A stretch of 64,000 nucleotides of DNA, taken from positions 682,001 to 746,000 of the forward strand of contig NZ_CP011486.1 in the NCBI RefSeq assembly GCF_001653455.1. Direction: 5' to 3'. The translations under genes and the position numbers were made by a program. This DNA is from Helicobacter pylori. Lineage in GTDB: Bacteria > Campylobacterota > Campylobacteria > Campylobacterales > Helicobacteraceae. A model generated the notes under the pieces. The model made no database searches. It was not told the DNA's origin and was given only the letters and a program-made list of their open reading frames with translations. Of the stretch, positions 1 to 8,756 are shown in pieces. How positions within the stretch are numbered: position 1 is the first letter of the stretch; each line of letters starts with the position of its first letter.

Positions 1-1
1 T

Positions 2-73
2 TGCCCTAAAGAAGAAGAGCCAGAAAATTTAGAAACCCCTCCTGCACAAAAACCACAAAATTTGTTTGAGTGA
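2..73 (+). CDS. gyrA: DNA gyrase subunit A, 3' end only
   Basis: An open frame enters from the left edge and ends at TGA 71-73, giving an acidic, proline-rich tail (…PKEEEPENLE…QNLFE). The call rests on the position immediately before the HP0702-like gene and flgR, which is the H. pylori gyrA neighbourhood, not on a catalytic domain, none of which lies in the window. The stop overlaps the ATG of the next gene by one base, implying co-transcription. Confidence 0.7.
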   Translation, partial: CPKEEEPENLETPPAQKPQNLFE

Positions 74-546
74 TGCGTTTTCTTTTATTCTTGTGTCCTT
101 TATTTTATTTTTTAGGGGCTTTTTTGCATGCTTTTAGCCCCCTAGAAGATCAAGAATTTTTAATTTCGTACCGCTTGAAAATCGTTGATTCTAGAGTGAT
201 GGGCGAAGAGTATTTTGTCTCTAAACCCATCGTTAGCCGCATTCAAACAGCCCCCTATGTTTTAGACTATCATTGCTCCATCACCACCCACAACTTGCCC
301 AATTTGAAAGACCCCCTACTTAAAACGCAATTAGAGCGCTTCCTTTTAGAAATAGCGTTAAAAAAGGAAAAAGAGCAAGTCATTGATTGCATTTTAAAAA
401 GCCAAGTCGCTATCACGCACTATGATCGCAGTTATAAAAATGGCACGACCACCACAAGCATTCTTAACCTCAAAGCCTTAAGCGTTAAAGCGAGTTTAGT
501 GGGGGATGCACTGTCTTTAGATATTTTTAGAAAGGAAGAAGAATGA
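73..546 (+). CDS. Small exported hypothetical protein (HP0702-like)
   Basis: This 157-residue protein has no function I can name. It opens with a hydrophobic stretch (MRFLLFLCPLFYFLGAF) resembling a signal peptide, followed by a mixed soluble domain with two cysteines (in YHCSITTH and DCILKS) that could form a disulfide in the periplasm. The ATG at 73 overlaps the gyrA stop. An in-frame GTG lies one codon upstream, but the ATG follows the usual stop-start overlap. Its last codons overlap the flgR start at 543, so it probably sits in one transcript from gyrA to flgR. Export is inferred only from the N-terminus. Confidence 0.7.
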   Translation: MRFLLFLCPLFYFLGAFLHAFSPLEDQEFLISYRLKIVDSRVMGEEYFVSKPIVSRIQTAPYVLDYHCSITTHNLPNLKDPLLKTQLERFLLEIALKKEKEQVIDCILKSQVAITHYDRSYKNGTTTTSILNLKALSVKASLVGDALSLDIFRKEEE

Positions 547-1688
547 AAATCGCTATTGTAGAAGATGATATTAACATGCGTAAAAGCCTGGAGCTTTTTT
601 TTGAGCTTCAAGATGATTTAGAGATTGTGAGTTTTAAAAACCCTAAAGACGCGCTAGCGAAACTTGATGAAAGCTTTGATTTAGTCATTACAGATATTAA
701 CATGCCCCATATGGACGGCTTGGAATTTTTACGCCTTTTAGAAGGCAAGTATGAATCCATTGTGATTACCGGTAATGCAACCTTAAATAAAGCCATTGAT
801 TCCATTCGTTTGGGCGTGAAAGACTTTTTCCAAAAACCTTTTAAACCAGAATTGCTGTTAGAATCCATTTATCGCACCAAAAAAGTTTTAGAATTTCAAA
901 AAAAACACCCTTTAGAAAAACCTTTAAAAAAACCACACAAACACAGCTTTTTAGCCACTTCAAAAGCGTTAGAAGAGAGCAAACGGCAAGCCCTAAAAGT
1001 CGCAAGCACAGACGCTAATGTCATGCTATTAGGCGAAAGCGGGGTGGGTAAGGAAGTCTTTGCTCATTTTATCCACCAACATTCCCAGCGCTCTAAACAC
1101 CCTTTTGTTGCAATCAACATGTCCGCTATCCCAGAGCATTTATTAGAAAGCGAGCTTTTTGGGTATCAAAAAGGTGCGTTCACGGACGCCACAGCTCCTA
1201 AAATGGGGCTTTTTGAAAGCGCGAATAAAGGCACGATCTTTTTAGATGAAATCGCTGAAATGCCCCTTCAATTGCAAAGCAAGCTTTTAAGAGTGGTTCA
1301 AGAAAAAGAAATCACACGCCTTGGCGATAATAAGAGTGTTAAAATTGATGCGCGCTTCATTTCAGCCACCAACGCTAACATGAAAGAAAAAATCGCTTCA
1401 AAAGAATTTAGAGAAGATTTGTTTTTCCGCTTGCAAATTGTGCCTATAACCATCGCGCCCTTGAGAGAGAGGACAGAAGAGATTTTACCCATTGCTGAAA
1501 TCAAGCTTAAAGAAGTGTGCGATGCGTATCATTTAGGGGAAAAATCTTTTTCAAAAAACGCCGCAAAACGCCTTTTGGAATACTCTTGGCATGGGAATGT
1601 GCGAGAGCTTTTAGGCGTAGTGGAAAGGGCAGCGATTTTAAGTGAAGAAAAAGAAATAAAAGAGAAAGATTTGTTTTTGGAAAGGTAG
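543..1688 (+). CDS. flgR: Sigma-54-dependent flagellar response regulator FlgR
   Basis: The protein is a cytoplasmic NtrC-family regulator that, with sensor kinase FlgS, activates RpoN-dependent middle flagellar genes. Residues 1-120 form a receiver domain with the acidic pair E7/D8-D9 and the likely phosphoacceptor D51 in ITDINMP. Residues about 135-375 form the AAA+ domain, with Walker A GESGVGK at 164-170 and the sigma-54 contact loop GAFTDA at 211-216. The protein stops at 381 residues, directly after the AAA+ domain, without the usual C-terminal helix-turn-helix. This matches the known H. pylori FlgR, which works without a DNA-binding domain. The start overlaps the previous gene by four bases. 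Its partner sigma factor, rpoN, is also in this window (14260-15510). Confidence 0.95.
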   Translation: MKIAIVEDDINMRKSLELFFELQDDLEIVSFKNPKDALAKLDESFDLVITDINMPHMDGLEFLRLLEGKYESIVITGNATLNKAIDSIRLGVKDFFQKPFKPELLLESIYRTKKVLEFQKKHPLEKPLKKPHKHSFLATSKALEESKRQALKVASTDANVMLLGESGVGKEVFAHFIHQHSQRSKHPFVAINMSAIPEHLLESELFGYQKGAFTDATAPKMGLFESANKGTIFLDEIAEMPLQLQSKLLRVVQEKEITRLGDNKSVKIDARFISATNANMKEKIASKEFREDLFFRLQIVPITIAPLRERTEEILPIAEIKLKEVCDAYHLGEKSFSKNAAKRLLEYSWHGNVRELLGVVERAAILSEEKEIKEKDLFLER

Positions 1689-1822
1689 TTTGTAAAACTT
1701 CTTTATAATAATTCATGAAGTTATTAAAAAAGCATTTATTAGAAACGCTTGATTTGGGAGTTTTGCTTAAAGGGATTTAAAAAGAGATTTAAAGATAAAA
1801 GTTCAATTAATGGGGAGTTTTT

Positions 1823-2098
1823 ATGTTAGCGAATGATTTTATGGTTAAGCAATTAAAAAACAAGGAGTTGCATGGTTTGTTGTGCAACAAATTGAGTAAA
1901 AGAGTGGATAGGTTTGGCTATAGAGTGATTGGTGTTGGAGTGGATAAAGAGACTAACGAAGTGGTTGTTCAATTGGATAAGGAAACGATTGTTAGATTGG
2001 ATAGCAAAACCGCTTTACATTCTGCAAATGATGATGATCTCATGGCGGGTATTTTTGATGAATTTAATGAATTAAAGGCCAATAAAGAAGAAACCTAA
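1823..2098 (+). CDS. Small hypothetical protein (91 aa)
   Basis: I do not recognise a family. The ATG at 1823 follows a good ribosome site (GGGGAG, 1810-1815). The protein is soluble, charged and rich in Asp, Glu and Lys, with no signal peptide or membrane segment. Its C-terminus (…NELKANKEET) is followed at once by an open frame without a start codon, so it may be either a complete gene or the front part of a longer gene broken by frameshifts. TATAAT at 1704-1709 after flgR could serve as its promoter. Confidence 0.55.
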   Translation: MLANDFMVKQLKNKELHGLLCNKLSKRVDRFGYRVIGVGVDKETNEVVVQLDKETIVRLDSKTALHSANDDDLMAGIFDEFNELKANKEET

Positions 2099-2099
2099 C

Positions 2100-2653
2100 T
2101 CGATCTATTTTGGGTATGGTAGCTCTTATAAAATCATTGATGTTCTTAACGATAAGAATGGTGATTTTATCAATTGCAGATTGTTTATCGTTAAGGAATT
2201 AGGGGTTGATGAGTGTTTAGGGTTTTATGTGCCCCCTATGATTGATAATAACAACACCACTCTTGCTGATTTGCTTGAAAATGGCGAGCCTACCATATAC
2301 TATGATACTATGAAACCAATTCCACAAATATCAGGCGTTTTTTGGATAGAGGGCCTTACAACATTGAGTGGTTGATGAGAAAGTATTTGGAGGTTGGGTT
2401 TAGGAGTTACAAAATAGAGCGGATACGAGAAACGGAATTTTTGATCAAATTCCACTATAAAAAGTGGGGGTCTATGATTGATAGAGAAGTTAAAAGGCAA
2501 TTCCCCAAATATCTTGAAGACTCAAAGAGGACAGCCGTTAAAATAACAAGCAAGGTGTTTTACGAGTTGTTGAGGGGGTCTTTGTTTGGCAACCTCCTCG
2601 GCAAAGATCCCATTCAAGCGATTATGATGCGGATGGAAAACAATAAGAAATAA
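2100..2653 (+). pseudogene. Frameshifted hypothetical gene in two pieces
   Basis: Two adjoining open frames encode continuous-looking protein. The first runs to about 2375 (from SIYFGYGSS to PIPQISGVF) and the second from 2342 to 2653 (LDRGPYNIEWLMRKY…MENNKK). They meet at a six-T run, 2338-2343. One extra T, or a -1 slip on the run, would fuse them as …ISGVFLDRGPYNIE…. The first piece is open from 2076 but has no ATG, GTG or TTG near its beginning. The whole may therefore continue the 91-residue gene upstream with a second lesion near 2085-2098. No known domain is visible. It could be a strain-specific decay product or a slippage-controlled gene. Confidence 0.5.
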
Positions 2654-2748
2654 AATCTTGTTGGGTTTTAATCTTCTTAGTTTTTTAAATTAAAAGTCAT
2701 TTTTTAGCCCCTAAGATCGCACTACAAAAATTATCGCACAATTAAAAT

Positions 2749-2796
2749 CAAGCTCTTTACTATTGATTGTAAAAAATATTTTTTAGCATTTTTTAT
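2749..2796 (+). repeat. Dispersed 48-bp A+T-rich repeat, copy 1
   Basis: The sequence beginning CAAGCTCTTT and ending TTTTAGCATTTTTTAT reappears with only a few substitutions and two single-base indels at 62581-62628. It contains a perfect 16-base palindrome, TAAAAAATATTTTTTA. Both copies lie in spacers about 60 kb apart, in the same orientation. The origin is unknown. Confidence 0.7.
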
Positions 2797-2853
2797 AATT
2801 TATGATTAACACTTAATGATAACAGAGCCTTATTAATAATTTTTGTGTAGGAT

Positions 2854-2938
2854 TAAAAATAGTGAGTTTAGAGGTTCCCAAGCCTACCTCTTGTAATTGA
2901 GCTATAAGGAGGAACGGTAGCTCATTCTCACTATTTTA
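2854..2938. ncRNA. Candidate structured RNA: three-way junction
   Basis: Three perfect pairings nest together. The closing stem is AAAATAGTGAG (2856-2866) with CTCACTATTTT (2927-2937), 11 bp. Inside it are AGAGGT (2870-2875) with ACCTCT (2886-2891), 6 bp, and TGAGCTA (2898-2904) with TAGCTCA (2918-2924), 7 bp. The loop of the third stem is 2905-2917 and carries AAGGAGG on the plus strand, so CCUCCUU on the minus strand, the kind of CU-rich loop that regulatory RNAs use against Shine-Dalgarno sites. On the minus strand the closing stem runs into five Ts (2859-2855), like an intrinsic terminator. Strand and expression are unknown, and I could not match it to a named H. pylori RNA. Confidence 0.5.
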
Positions 2939-3119
2939 GGTTTGAGACGCTATAGTTGATGCCGTCTTTATAATGGTTAGAGAGTGTCCCATTGGTCTCT
3001 AACCCCCTTAATATTTTCTCATTTTTCAAACTTTCATGCAATTTTAAAGGCATGGCTACTAATTCTTGTATTGTTAAATTATTTTCGCTAATATCCAACT
3101 TATACAATCTATCCCCCAT
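2931..3119 (-). CDS. Orphan 62-residue fragment, hypothetical
   Basis: The frame encodes ordinary-looking protein (…NNLTIQELVAMPLKLHESL…) but has no clear ribosome site at its first ATG. It is open for seven more codons upstream. It ends inside the right arm of the structured element at 2854-2938. It may be the C-terminal scrap of a lost gene, as the whole 1.8-3.1 kb patch looks decayed, or a small real gene. No family recognised. Confidence 0.3.
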   Translation of the reverse strand: MGDRLYKLDISENNLTIQELVAMPLKLHESLKNEKILRGLETNGTLSNHYKDGINYSVSNLK

Positions 3120-3178
3120 GCGTTCGGTATACGGATTACTTTAAGCAATCATTAAAAGCAAACAAAACCTGCAAAAAG

Positions 3179-5986
3179 CTATTTCAGCTCCAAAGCTAAA
3201 AATTTTCCCGTATAGCTTTGAGTTTTTTCGCAATTTTGCGCGACTTCTAAAGGCGTGCCGCTCGCAATGACTCTCCCACCCTTATCCCCCCCATCAGGCC
3301 CCATGTCTATAATGTAATCAGCGTTTTTAATGATGTCTAAATTATGCTCAATCACTAGCATGGAATTGCCTAACACCACTAAAGAATGCAAAACTTGCAA
3401 GAGGTGATTCACGTCTTCAAAATGCAAACCGGTGGTGGGTTCGTCTAAAATATAAAGGGTTTTGCCTGTGTCTTTTTTGCTCAATTCTTTAGCTAATTTG
3501 ATCCTTTGAGCTTCCCCCCCACTTAAAGTGGTAGCGTTTTGCCCTAAAGTGATATAGCCTAATCCCACATCTATAAGGGTTTTTAACTTCACAGCGATTT
3601 TAGGGAATTTAGCAAAAAATTCATAAGCCTCTTCCACGCTCATGTTCAACACATCAGCAATGGATTTGCCTTTCACCTTGATTTCTAAAGTTTGGGGGTT
3701 GTATTTAGCACCCTTACAGCTGTCGCATTGGACCAACACATCAGGCAAGAAATGCATTTCTATTTTAATATCCCCATCGCCTTGGCATTTCTCGCACCGC
3801 CCTCCTTTCACATTAAAGCTAAAACGGCTCGCGCTATAACCTAAAATTTTAGCTTCTTTTTGTTCGGCGAATAAAATCCTGATTTCATCCATCACTCCTG
3901 TGTAAGTGGCAGGGTTGCTTCGGGGGGTTTTGCCTATGGGGGCTTGATCCAAATAAATCACTTTATCCAAATGTTCCAAACCCACAATCTCCACCCCATT
4001 CAAGCTTTTAGCTTTTTTAGCATGGTTTAAAAGGGTTTGAGCCGTGGGTAAAAGGGTTTGTAAAATCAATGAGCTTTTACCGCTCCCGCTCACCCCAGTA
4101 ATGCACACCAATTGTTTTAAGGGGATTTGAACGCTTAAATTTTGAATGTTATTGATATTGACATTTTTAATTTCTAAAAAATGCCTTTCTTTAGGGAGTT
4201 CAAATTTGGGCCGTTCGATCTTTTTAGTGCCGTTGAGGTACAAAGCGGTAGAATGGTTGTTTTGCAATAACTCTTTTACGCTCCCGCTAAAGACCACTTC
4301 GCCCCCATGCCTTCCAGCCTTTGGCCCAATATCCACAATAAAATCTGCATGCTTAATCGTTTCTTTATCATGCTCTACGACAATGAGCGTGTTCCCCTTT
4401 TTTTGCAAATTCCTAAGGGTGTTAATGAGTTTGAGCGTATCCTTTTCATGCAAGCCAATGCTAGGCTCATCTAAAACATATAAAACCCCTGTCAAACCAC
4501 TCCCTATTTGACTAGCGATCCGTATCCTTTGACTCTCTCCTCCGCTAATCGTTCGTGCATCCCTCCCTAAAGTCAAATACCCTAACCCCACATCGTATAA
4601 AAAAAACACCCTTTCTAAAATCTCTTTTAAAATAGGATCAGCGATCTTTTTTTCTTGCTCGTTGAGGTAGCTAAAATGCGTGGGATCATTGAAAAAGTGA
4701 TAAACTTCTTCAATGGGTTTAGTTAAAAAATCCGCCATTTTCAAGCCAGCAACTTGAACGCTCAAACTGGAGGCTTTCAAACGATGCCCCTTACACGAAG
4801 GACAGGTTTTTTCGCTCATGTAATCGCTCAAATCCCTTTGCTCTTTAAACATGTCGTAAGCGATTTGGATAATGCCTTTCCAAGGGCGTTTTAAAGGGCT
4901 ATTTTTAAAATGAAAGCTGATTTCAGTGCCATTCCCATACAAAAGAGCGTCTTGCTGCTCTTTATCCAATTCATTGAAACAAAGCGCAGTATCAATGCCA
5001 TTATGAGTGCAAAAGCCTTCAAACATTTGAGCGTAATAATTGCGGTTATACCCAAAAATCACCTTGATCGCTCCTTGATTTAAAGGCGTGTTAGAATCTA
5101 AAATCTTACTAATATCTAGGCTAAATTTTGTCCCCAAGCCCAAACAGCTCTCACACGCTCCTTTAGGCGAATTGAATGAAAAACTCAAAGGTTCCAATTC
5201 TTCAAAACTCATCTTACACTTAAAGCATGCCTTATGCTCGCTGTAATGCTTCCTAATGCTTGGGGCGTTCTCTTGCAAGATTTCCACTTCTAATTCCCCA
5301 TAGCTTTCTTTAAGGGCTTTTTCTACCGCGCTAGCGATCCGTGAAGCGTTTTCATTATTGACAACCACCCTATCCACCACCGCTTCAATGGTGTGTTTTT
5401 TGGTTTTGTGCAAATGGATTTCTTCATCTAAACGCACCATCACCCCATCAACAAAAGCCCTCACATACCCCTTTAAACGCAAGCTTTCTAATTTATCATT
5501 AAACGTGCCTTTTTTATCCTTAATGATAGGGGCTAGAATAATGATTTTAGAATTTTCTTCTAAATGACAGATTTGAGAAATAATATCGCTCGCATTCATA
5601 GAAGTAATAGGCTCTGAACATGTGGGGCAAAATTGCTCCCCAATCCTTGCAAACAATAATCTTAAATAATCATAGATTTCAGTGATCGTCCCTACCGTGG
5701 ATCTGGGGTTTTTAGAGGTGGTCTTTTGATCAATAGCGATCGCAGGGGTTAGCCCTTCAATTTTATCCACATTAGGCTTACCCACTTTGTCTAAAAATTG
5801 CCTTGCATAGCTAGACAAACTCTCTAAATAACGCCTTTGCCCTTCAGCGTATAAAGTGTCAAACGCCAGAGTGGATTTACCCGATCCGCTCAATCCGGTA
5901 AAAACAACAAATTGGTTTTTGGGGATTTCTAAAAAAATATTTTTGAGGTTATTTTCCCTAGCCCCTTGAATAATGATTTTATCCAT
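3179..5986 (-). CDS. uvrA: Excinuclease ABC subunit A
   Basis: This is the damage-recognition ATPase of nucleotide excision repair, which loads UvrB on damaged DNA. It has two ABC ATPase modules: an N-terminal Walker A (GLSGSGKST), a second Walker A (GVSGSGKSS) near residue 635, and two signature motifs (ISGGESQRIRIA and LSGGEAQRIKLA). Paired CxxC motifs for structural zinc are present (CPTC, CFKC, CESC, and CEKC/CDSC in the second half). I place the start at the ATG beginning MDKIIIQGAREN (935 residues). A TTG 18 bases upstream gives a longer frame but has no better ribosome site. The gene stands alone on the minus strand, divergent from hopE. Confidence 0.97.
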   Translation of the reverse strand: MDKIIIQGARENNLKNIFLEIPKNQFVVFTGLSGSGKSTLAFDTLYAEGQRRYLESLSSYARQFLDKVGKPNVDKIEGLTPAIAIDQKTTSKNPRSTVGTITEIYDYLRLLFARIGEQFCPTCSEPITSMNASDIISQICHLEENSKIIILAPIIKDKKGTFNDKLESLRLKGYVRAFVDGVMVRLDEEIHLHKTKKHTIEAVVDRVVVNNENASRIASAVEKALKESYGELEVEILQENAPSIRKHYSEHKACFKCKMSFEELEPLSFSFNSPKGACESCLGLGTKFSLDISKILDSNTPLNQGAIKVIFGYNRNYYAQMFEGFCTHNGIDTALCFNELDKEQQDALLYGNGTEISFHFKNSPLKRPWKGIIQIAYDMFKEQRDLSDYMSEKTCPSCKGHRLKASSLSVQVAGLKMADFLTKPIEEVYHFFNDPTHFSYLNEQEKKIADPILKEILERVFFLYDVGLGYLTLGRDARTISGGESQRIRIASQIGSGLTGVLYVLDEPSIGLHEKDTLKLINTLRNLQKKGNTLIVVEHDKETIKHADFIVDIGPKAGRHGGEVVFSGSVKELLQNNHSTALYLNGTKKIERPKFELPKERHFLEIKNVNINNIQNLSVQIPLKQLVCITGVSGSGKSSLILQTLLPTAQTLLNHAKKAKSLNGVEIVGLEHLDKVIYLDQAPIGKTPRSNPATYTGVMDEIRILFAEQKEAKILGYSASRFSFNVKGGRCEKCQGDGDIKIEMHFLPDVLVQCDSCKGAKYNPQTLEIKVKGKSIADVLNMSVEEAYEFFAKFPKIAVKLKTLIDVGLGYITLGQNATTLSGGEAQRIKLAKELSKKDTGKTLYILDEPTTGLHFEDVNHLLQVLHSLVVLGNSMLVIEHNLDIIKNADYIIDMGPDGGDKGGRVIASGTPLEVAQNCEKTQSYTGKFLALELK

Positions 5987-6168
5987 CATGGTTTTATCTT
6001 GCAAGAGTTTCCTTAAAATAAGAAAGTGGATTAAAAGGAGCTATTATACTTCAAAAAAGAATGGTTTTATTATCATTTCTTGTTCGTAATAGTTAAAAAT
6101 ATTTGCTTGATTAAGGATAAACATGCTATTATTTTATGAGACAATTTTAAAGATAGGAATGTAAAGGA

Positions 6169-6990
6169 ATGGAATTTATGAAAAAGTTTGTAGCTTTAGG
6201 GCTTCTATCCGCAGTTTTAAGCTCTTCGTTGTTAGCTGAAGGTGATGGCGTTTATATAGGGACTAATTATCAGCTTGGGCAAGCCCGTTTGAATAGTAAC
6301 ATCTATAACACAGGGGATTGCACAGGGAGCGTTGTAGGTTGCCCCCCAGGTCTTACCGCTAATAAGCATAACCCAGGAGGTACGAATATTAACTGGCATG
6401 CTAAATACGCTAATGGGGCTTTGAATGGTCTTGGGTTGAATGTGGGTTATAAAAAGTTCTTCCAATTTAAGTCTTTTGATATGACAAGCAAGTGGTTTGG
6501 TTTTAGGGTGTATGGGCTTTTTGATTATGGGCATGCAACTTTAGGCAAGCAAGTTTATGCACCTAATAAAATCCAGTTGGATATGGTCTCTTGGGGTGTG
6601 GGGAGCGATTTGTTAGCTGATATTATTGATAACGATAACGCTTCATTTGGTATTTTTGGTGGGGTTGCTATCGGCGGTAACACATGGAAAAGCTCGGCTG
6701 CGAACTATTGGAAAGAACAAATCATTGAAGCCAAAGGTCCTGATGTTTGCACCCCCACTTATTGCAACCCTAACGCTCCTTATAGCACCAAAACTTCAAC
6801 CGTCGCCTTTCAAGTGTGGTTGAATTTTGGCGTGAGAGCTAATATCTATAAGCATAACGGCGTAGAGTTTGGCGTGAGAGTTCCCCTACTCATCAACAAA
6901 TTCTTGAGTGCAGGTCCTAACGCTACTAATCTTTATTACCATTTGAAACGGGATTATTCGCTTTATTTAGGGTATAACTACACTTTTTAA
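6169..6990 (+). CDS. hopE: Outer membrane porin HopE
   Basis: This is a Hop-family beta-barrel porin of the outer membrane. Residues 1-23 are a signal peptide (MKKFVALGLLSAVL…SLLAEG). The mature protein has the Hop-type N-terminal strand, the conserved NGLGLNVGYKKFF region, alternating barrel strands and a C-terminal aromatic residue (YNYTF) as needed for BAM-dependent assembly. At 273 residues it is one of the shortest Hop proteins, lacking the long extracellular domain seen in SabA. The ATG at 6169 and a second at 6178 (MKK) are both possible starts. Its own promoter is likely in the 6004-6168 spacer shared with uvrA. Confidence 0.95.
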   Translation: MEFMKKFVALGLLSAVLSSSLLAEGDGVYIGTNYQLGQARLNSNIYNTGDCTGSVVGCPPGLTANKHNPGGTNINWHAKYANGALNGLGLNVGYKKFFQFKSFDMTSKWFGFRVYGLFDYGHATLGKQVYAPNKIQLDMVSWGVGSDLLADIIDNDNASFGIFGGVAIGGNTWKSSAANYWKEQIIEAKGPDVCTPTYCNPNAPYSTKTSTVAFQVWLNFGVRANIYKHNGVEFGVRVPLLINKFLSAGPNATNLYYHLKRDYSLYLGYNYTF

Positions 6991-6997
6991 ACTCTTT

Positions 6998-7021
6998 AAA
7001 GGGTATCTTTAAGCCCTTTTT
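6998..7021 (+). terminator. Likely hopE terminator
   Basis: AAAGGG (6998-7003) pairs with CCCTTT (7014-7019) and runs into a T tract, eight bases after the hopE stop codon. The stem is short (6 bp), so termination may be partial. Confidence 0.5.
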
Positions 7022-7167
7022 GGTCTTTATAAAAAGGATTTTGGTTTGAATTTTCACGCCTTAAAAGCAAGGTTATCCATCAAAAGAAATTTTTGAGCGT
7101 AGCTAACAAAACTGATACCATTGAGTAGGAATTTGAAAAATTCACCTAAGGGTTTTAAGGGGATTGT

Positions 7168-8094
7168 TTGCAAGGAATAGAAAATTTACACCAAAGTGTC
7201 TTGTTACAAGAAGTTTTGCAAGCGTTCGCCCCTTTAGAAAAAGGGGTTTTGATAGATTGCACTTTAGGGTTAGGGGGGCATTCTAAAGCCCTTTTATCCC
7301 AAAAACCCCACCTTAAACTCATTGGCATTGATAAAGACAAGCATGCTCAAGAAATCGCTAAAGAACGATTGAAAGCCTTTGAAGGGCGTTATCACATTTT
7401 AAGCGGAGGGTTTGCCAAACGCTTTAAAGAAGCCCTAGAAACGCATGGCGAGCAAATTAAGGGGGTTTTAGTGGATTTAGGGGTGAGCTCCTTGCAGCTT
7501 GATGATGATGATAGAGGGTTTAATTTCCACTCGCCTACTTTGGATATGCGCATGGATTTAGAAAGCGAATTGAACGCTCAAAAAGTCATCAACTCCTATT
7601 CTGTAGTGGCTTTGGAAAAAATCTTCAAAGACTATGGCGAAATCAAAGAATACAAAAAAATCGCCCACCACATTGTAGAAAGGCGCGCGAAAAAACCCTT
7701 TAAAGACGCTAAAGATTTGAGCGATTTTTTAAGCTCTCTTTCTAAAAATAAAAAAATCCACCCAGCGACTTTGGTGTTTCAAGCCATCCGCATAGAAGTC
7801 AATCACGAATTAGAAGAGTTAAAAGCATTTTTACAAGACGCTAGAAACCTTAAGGGGGCGATTTTGTGTGTGATTTCTTTCCATTCTTTAGAAGACGCGC
7901 TAGTGAAAAACGCTTTTAAAGATTACGCTAAAAATTGCATTTGCGATGCCTTAAGTTTCAAATGCACTTGCTCCAACAACCACGCTTTAGGCGAAATTTT
8001 AACCAAAAAGCCCATCACTCCAAGCCCAGAAGAAATCAAACGCAACAGGCGTTCACGAAGCGCTAAAATGAGAGCGTTTCAATTCAAGCCATGA
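7168..8094 (+). CDS. rsmH: 16S rRNA (cytosine-1402-N4)-methyltransferase
   Basis: RsmH (MraW) methylates C1402 of 16S rRNA in the 30S decoding centre using SAM. The SAM-binding signature [13 protein letters not shown] lies near residues 30-42. Other conserved blocks are [23 protein letters not shown] and the C-terminal FHSLED…[11 protein letters not shown]. At 308 residues it has normal length. The start is a TTG at 7168 (…GGGGATTGTTTG), giving [11 protein letters not shown]; no ATG lies nearby in frame. It is followed after 7 bases by a small membrane protein, matching the common rsmH-ftsL arrangement. Confidence 0.96.
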   Translation: MQGIENLHQSVLLQEVLQAFAPLEKGVLIDCTLGLGGHSKALLSQKPHLKLIGIDKDKHAQEIAKERLKAFEGRYHILSGGFAKRFKEALETHGEQIKGVLVDLGVSSLQLDDDDRGFNFHSPTLDMRMDLESELNAQKVINSYSVVALEKIFKDYGEIKEYKKIAHHIVERRAKKPFKDAKDLSDFLSSLSKNKKIHPATLVFQAIRIEVNHELEELKAFLQDARNLKGAILCVISFHSLEDALVKNAFKDYAKNCICDALSFKCTCSNNHALGEILTKKPITPSPEEIKRNRRSRSAKMRAFQFKP

Positions 8095-8101
8095 GTAAGC
8101 C

Positions 8102-8446
8102 ATGAGTGTAGAAAACCATCTTTTGAATGAAAAAGAACGCTTTGTGCGTATAGAAGAGAGTGAAAAGAAGGAATTGTTTGATGGGACTGCAAATGAAAAT
8201 TCGCATGGTCTTTCTTTAATGGCTTTAATAGGGGTACTGGTTTTTGGGGGCGCGTTTTTAGCCTTGTTAGCGCCAAAAATCTATTTGAGCAACAATATTT
8301 ATTACATCAGCCGTAAAATCAACGCCCTAGAAGACCAAAAACGCCTGCTTTTAGAAGAACAACAAATCCTAAAAAACGAATTAGAAAAAGAGCGCTTTAA
8401 ATACTACATAGAGAATAGTGAAAATATTGGCGATATTGCGTTTTAA
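8102..8446 (+). CDS. Small bitopic membrane protein, FtsL-like by position
   Basis: This 114-residue protein has a cytoplasmic N-terminus, one transmembrane segment (about residues 40-60, LSLMALIGVLVFGGAFLALL) and a short heptad-like coiled coil (about 75-100). The same architecture and the slot just after rsmH are typical of the division protein FtsL. No sequence motif proves it, because FtsL is poorly conserved. It begins 7 bases after the rsmH stop, so the two are co-transcribed. I infer a divisome role from layout only. Confidence 0.6.
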   Translation: MSVENHLLNEKERFVRIEESEKKELFDGTANENSHGLSLMALIGVLVFGGAFLALLAPKIYLSNNIYYISRKINALEDQKRLLLEEQQILKNELEKERFKYYIENSENIGDIAF

Positions 8447-8580
8447 TGCCAAAAAACGACAAAAAACATTTTTCAATCAAACATCAAAAGCTTGCATCAA
8501 ACAAAACAAAGCCACTAAAACCCTATTTTTAGAAACATTAAAGAGCAATTAAACCACAAAAACACCACAAAAACACCCTA
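8447..8580. other. Spacer with no gene seen
   Basis: An A-rich stretch between the FtsL-like gene and the relic hom-type promoter. I see no reading frame, strong hairpin or repeat in it. Confidence 0.5.
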
Positions 8581-8756
8581 AAACGAACGCTTGTTTTAAA
8601 TTTGTTTTAACATAAAATAATAAATCCTTTTAAACCCTTGATTTTTAAAAAAACAGAGTCCCTCTTAAATGGTATAATAAAGCAAACTAAAATCCTATAA
8701 AAGTTAATCAAGGAGAAACCATGGAAAAATATTCGCTTCATCTTTATTGTTCAGCG
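8581..8756 (+). pseudogene. Decayed copy of a hom-gene promoter and signal-peptide start
   Basis: This stretch parallels the 5' region of the hom gene at about 9824-10005: the ACGCTTGT block, CTTTTAAACCCTT, the TATAAT-like -10, an AAGGA-type ribosome site, then an ATG and a signal-peptide-like segment (…ATTCGCTTCATCTTTATTGTTCAG here against …ATTCACTTCACTTTTATTGTTCAG in hom). A one-base deletion shifts the frame after the third codon. It now lies directly ahead of the SAM-hydrolase-like gene and probably supplies its promoter. Confidence 0.6.

Noticed and set aside
1752-1770. Possible sigma-54 promoter (TTGGGAGTTTTGCTT) after flgR
   Set aside because: GG and GC are separated by 7 bases rather than 10, so it does not fit the -24/-12 rule.
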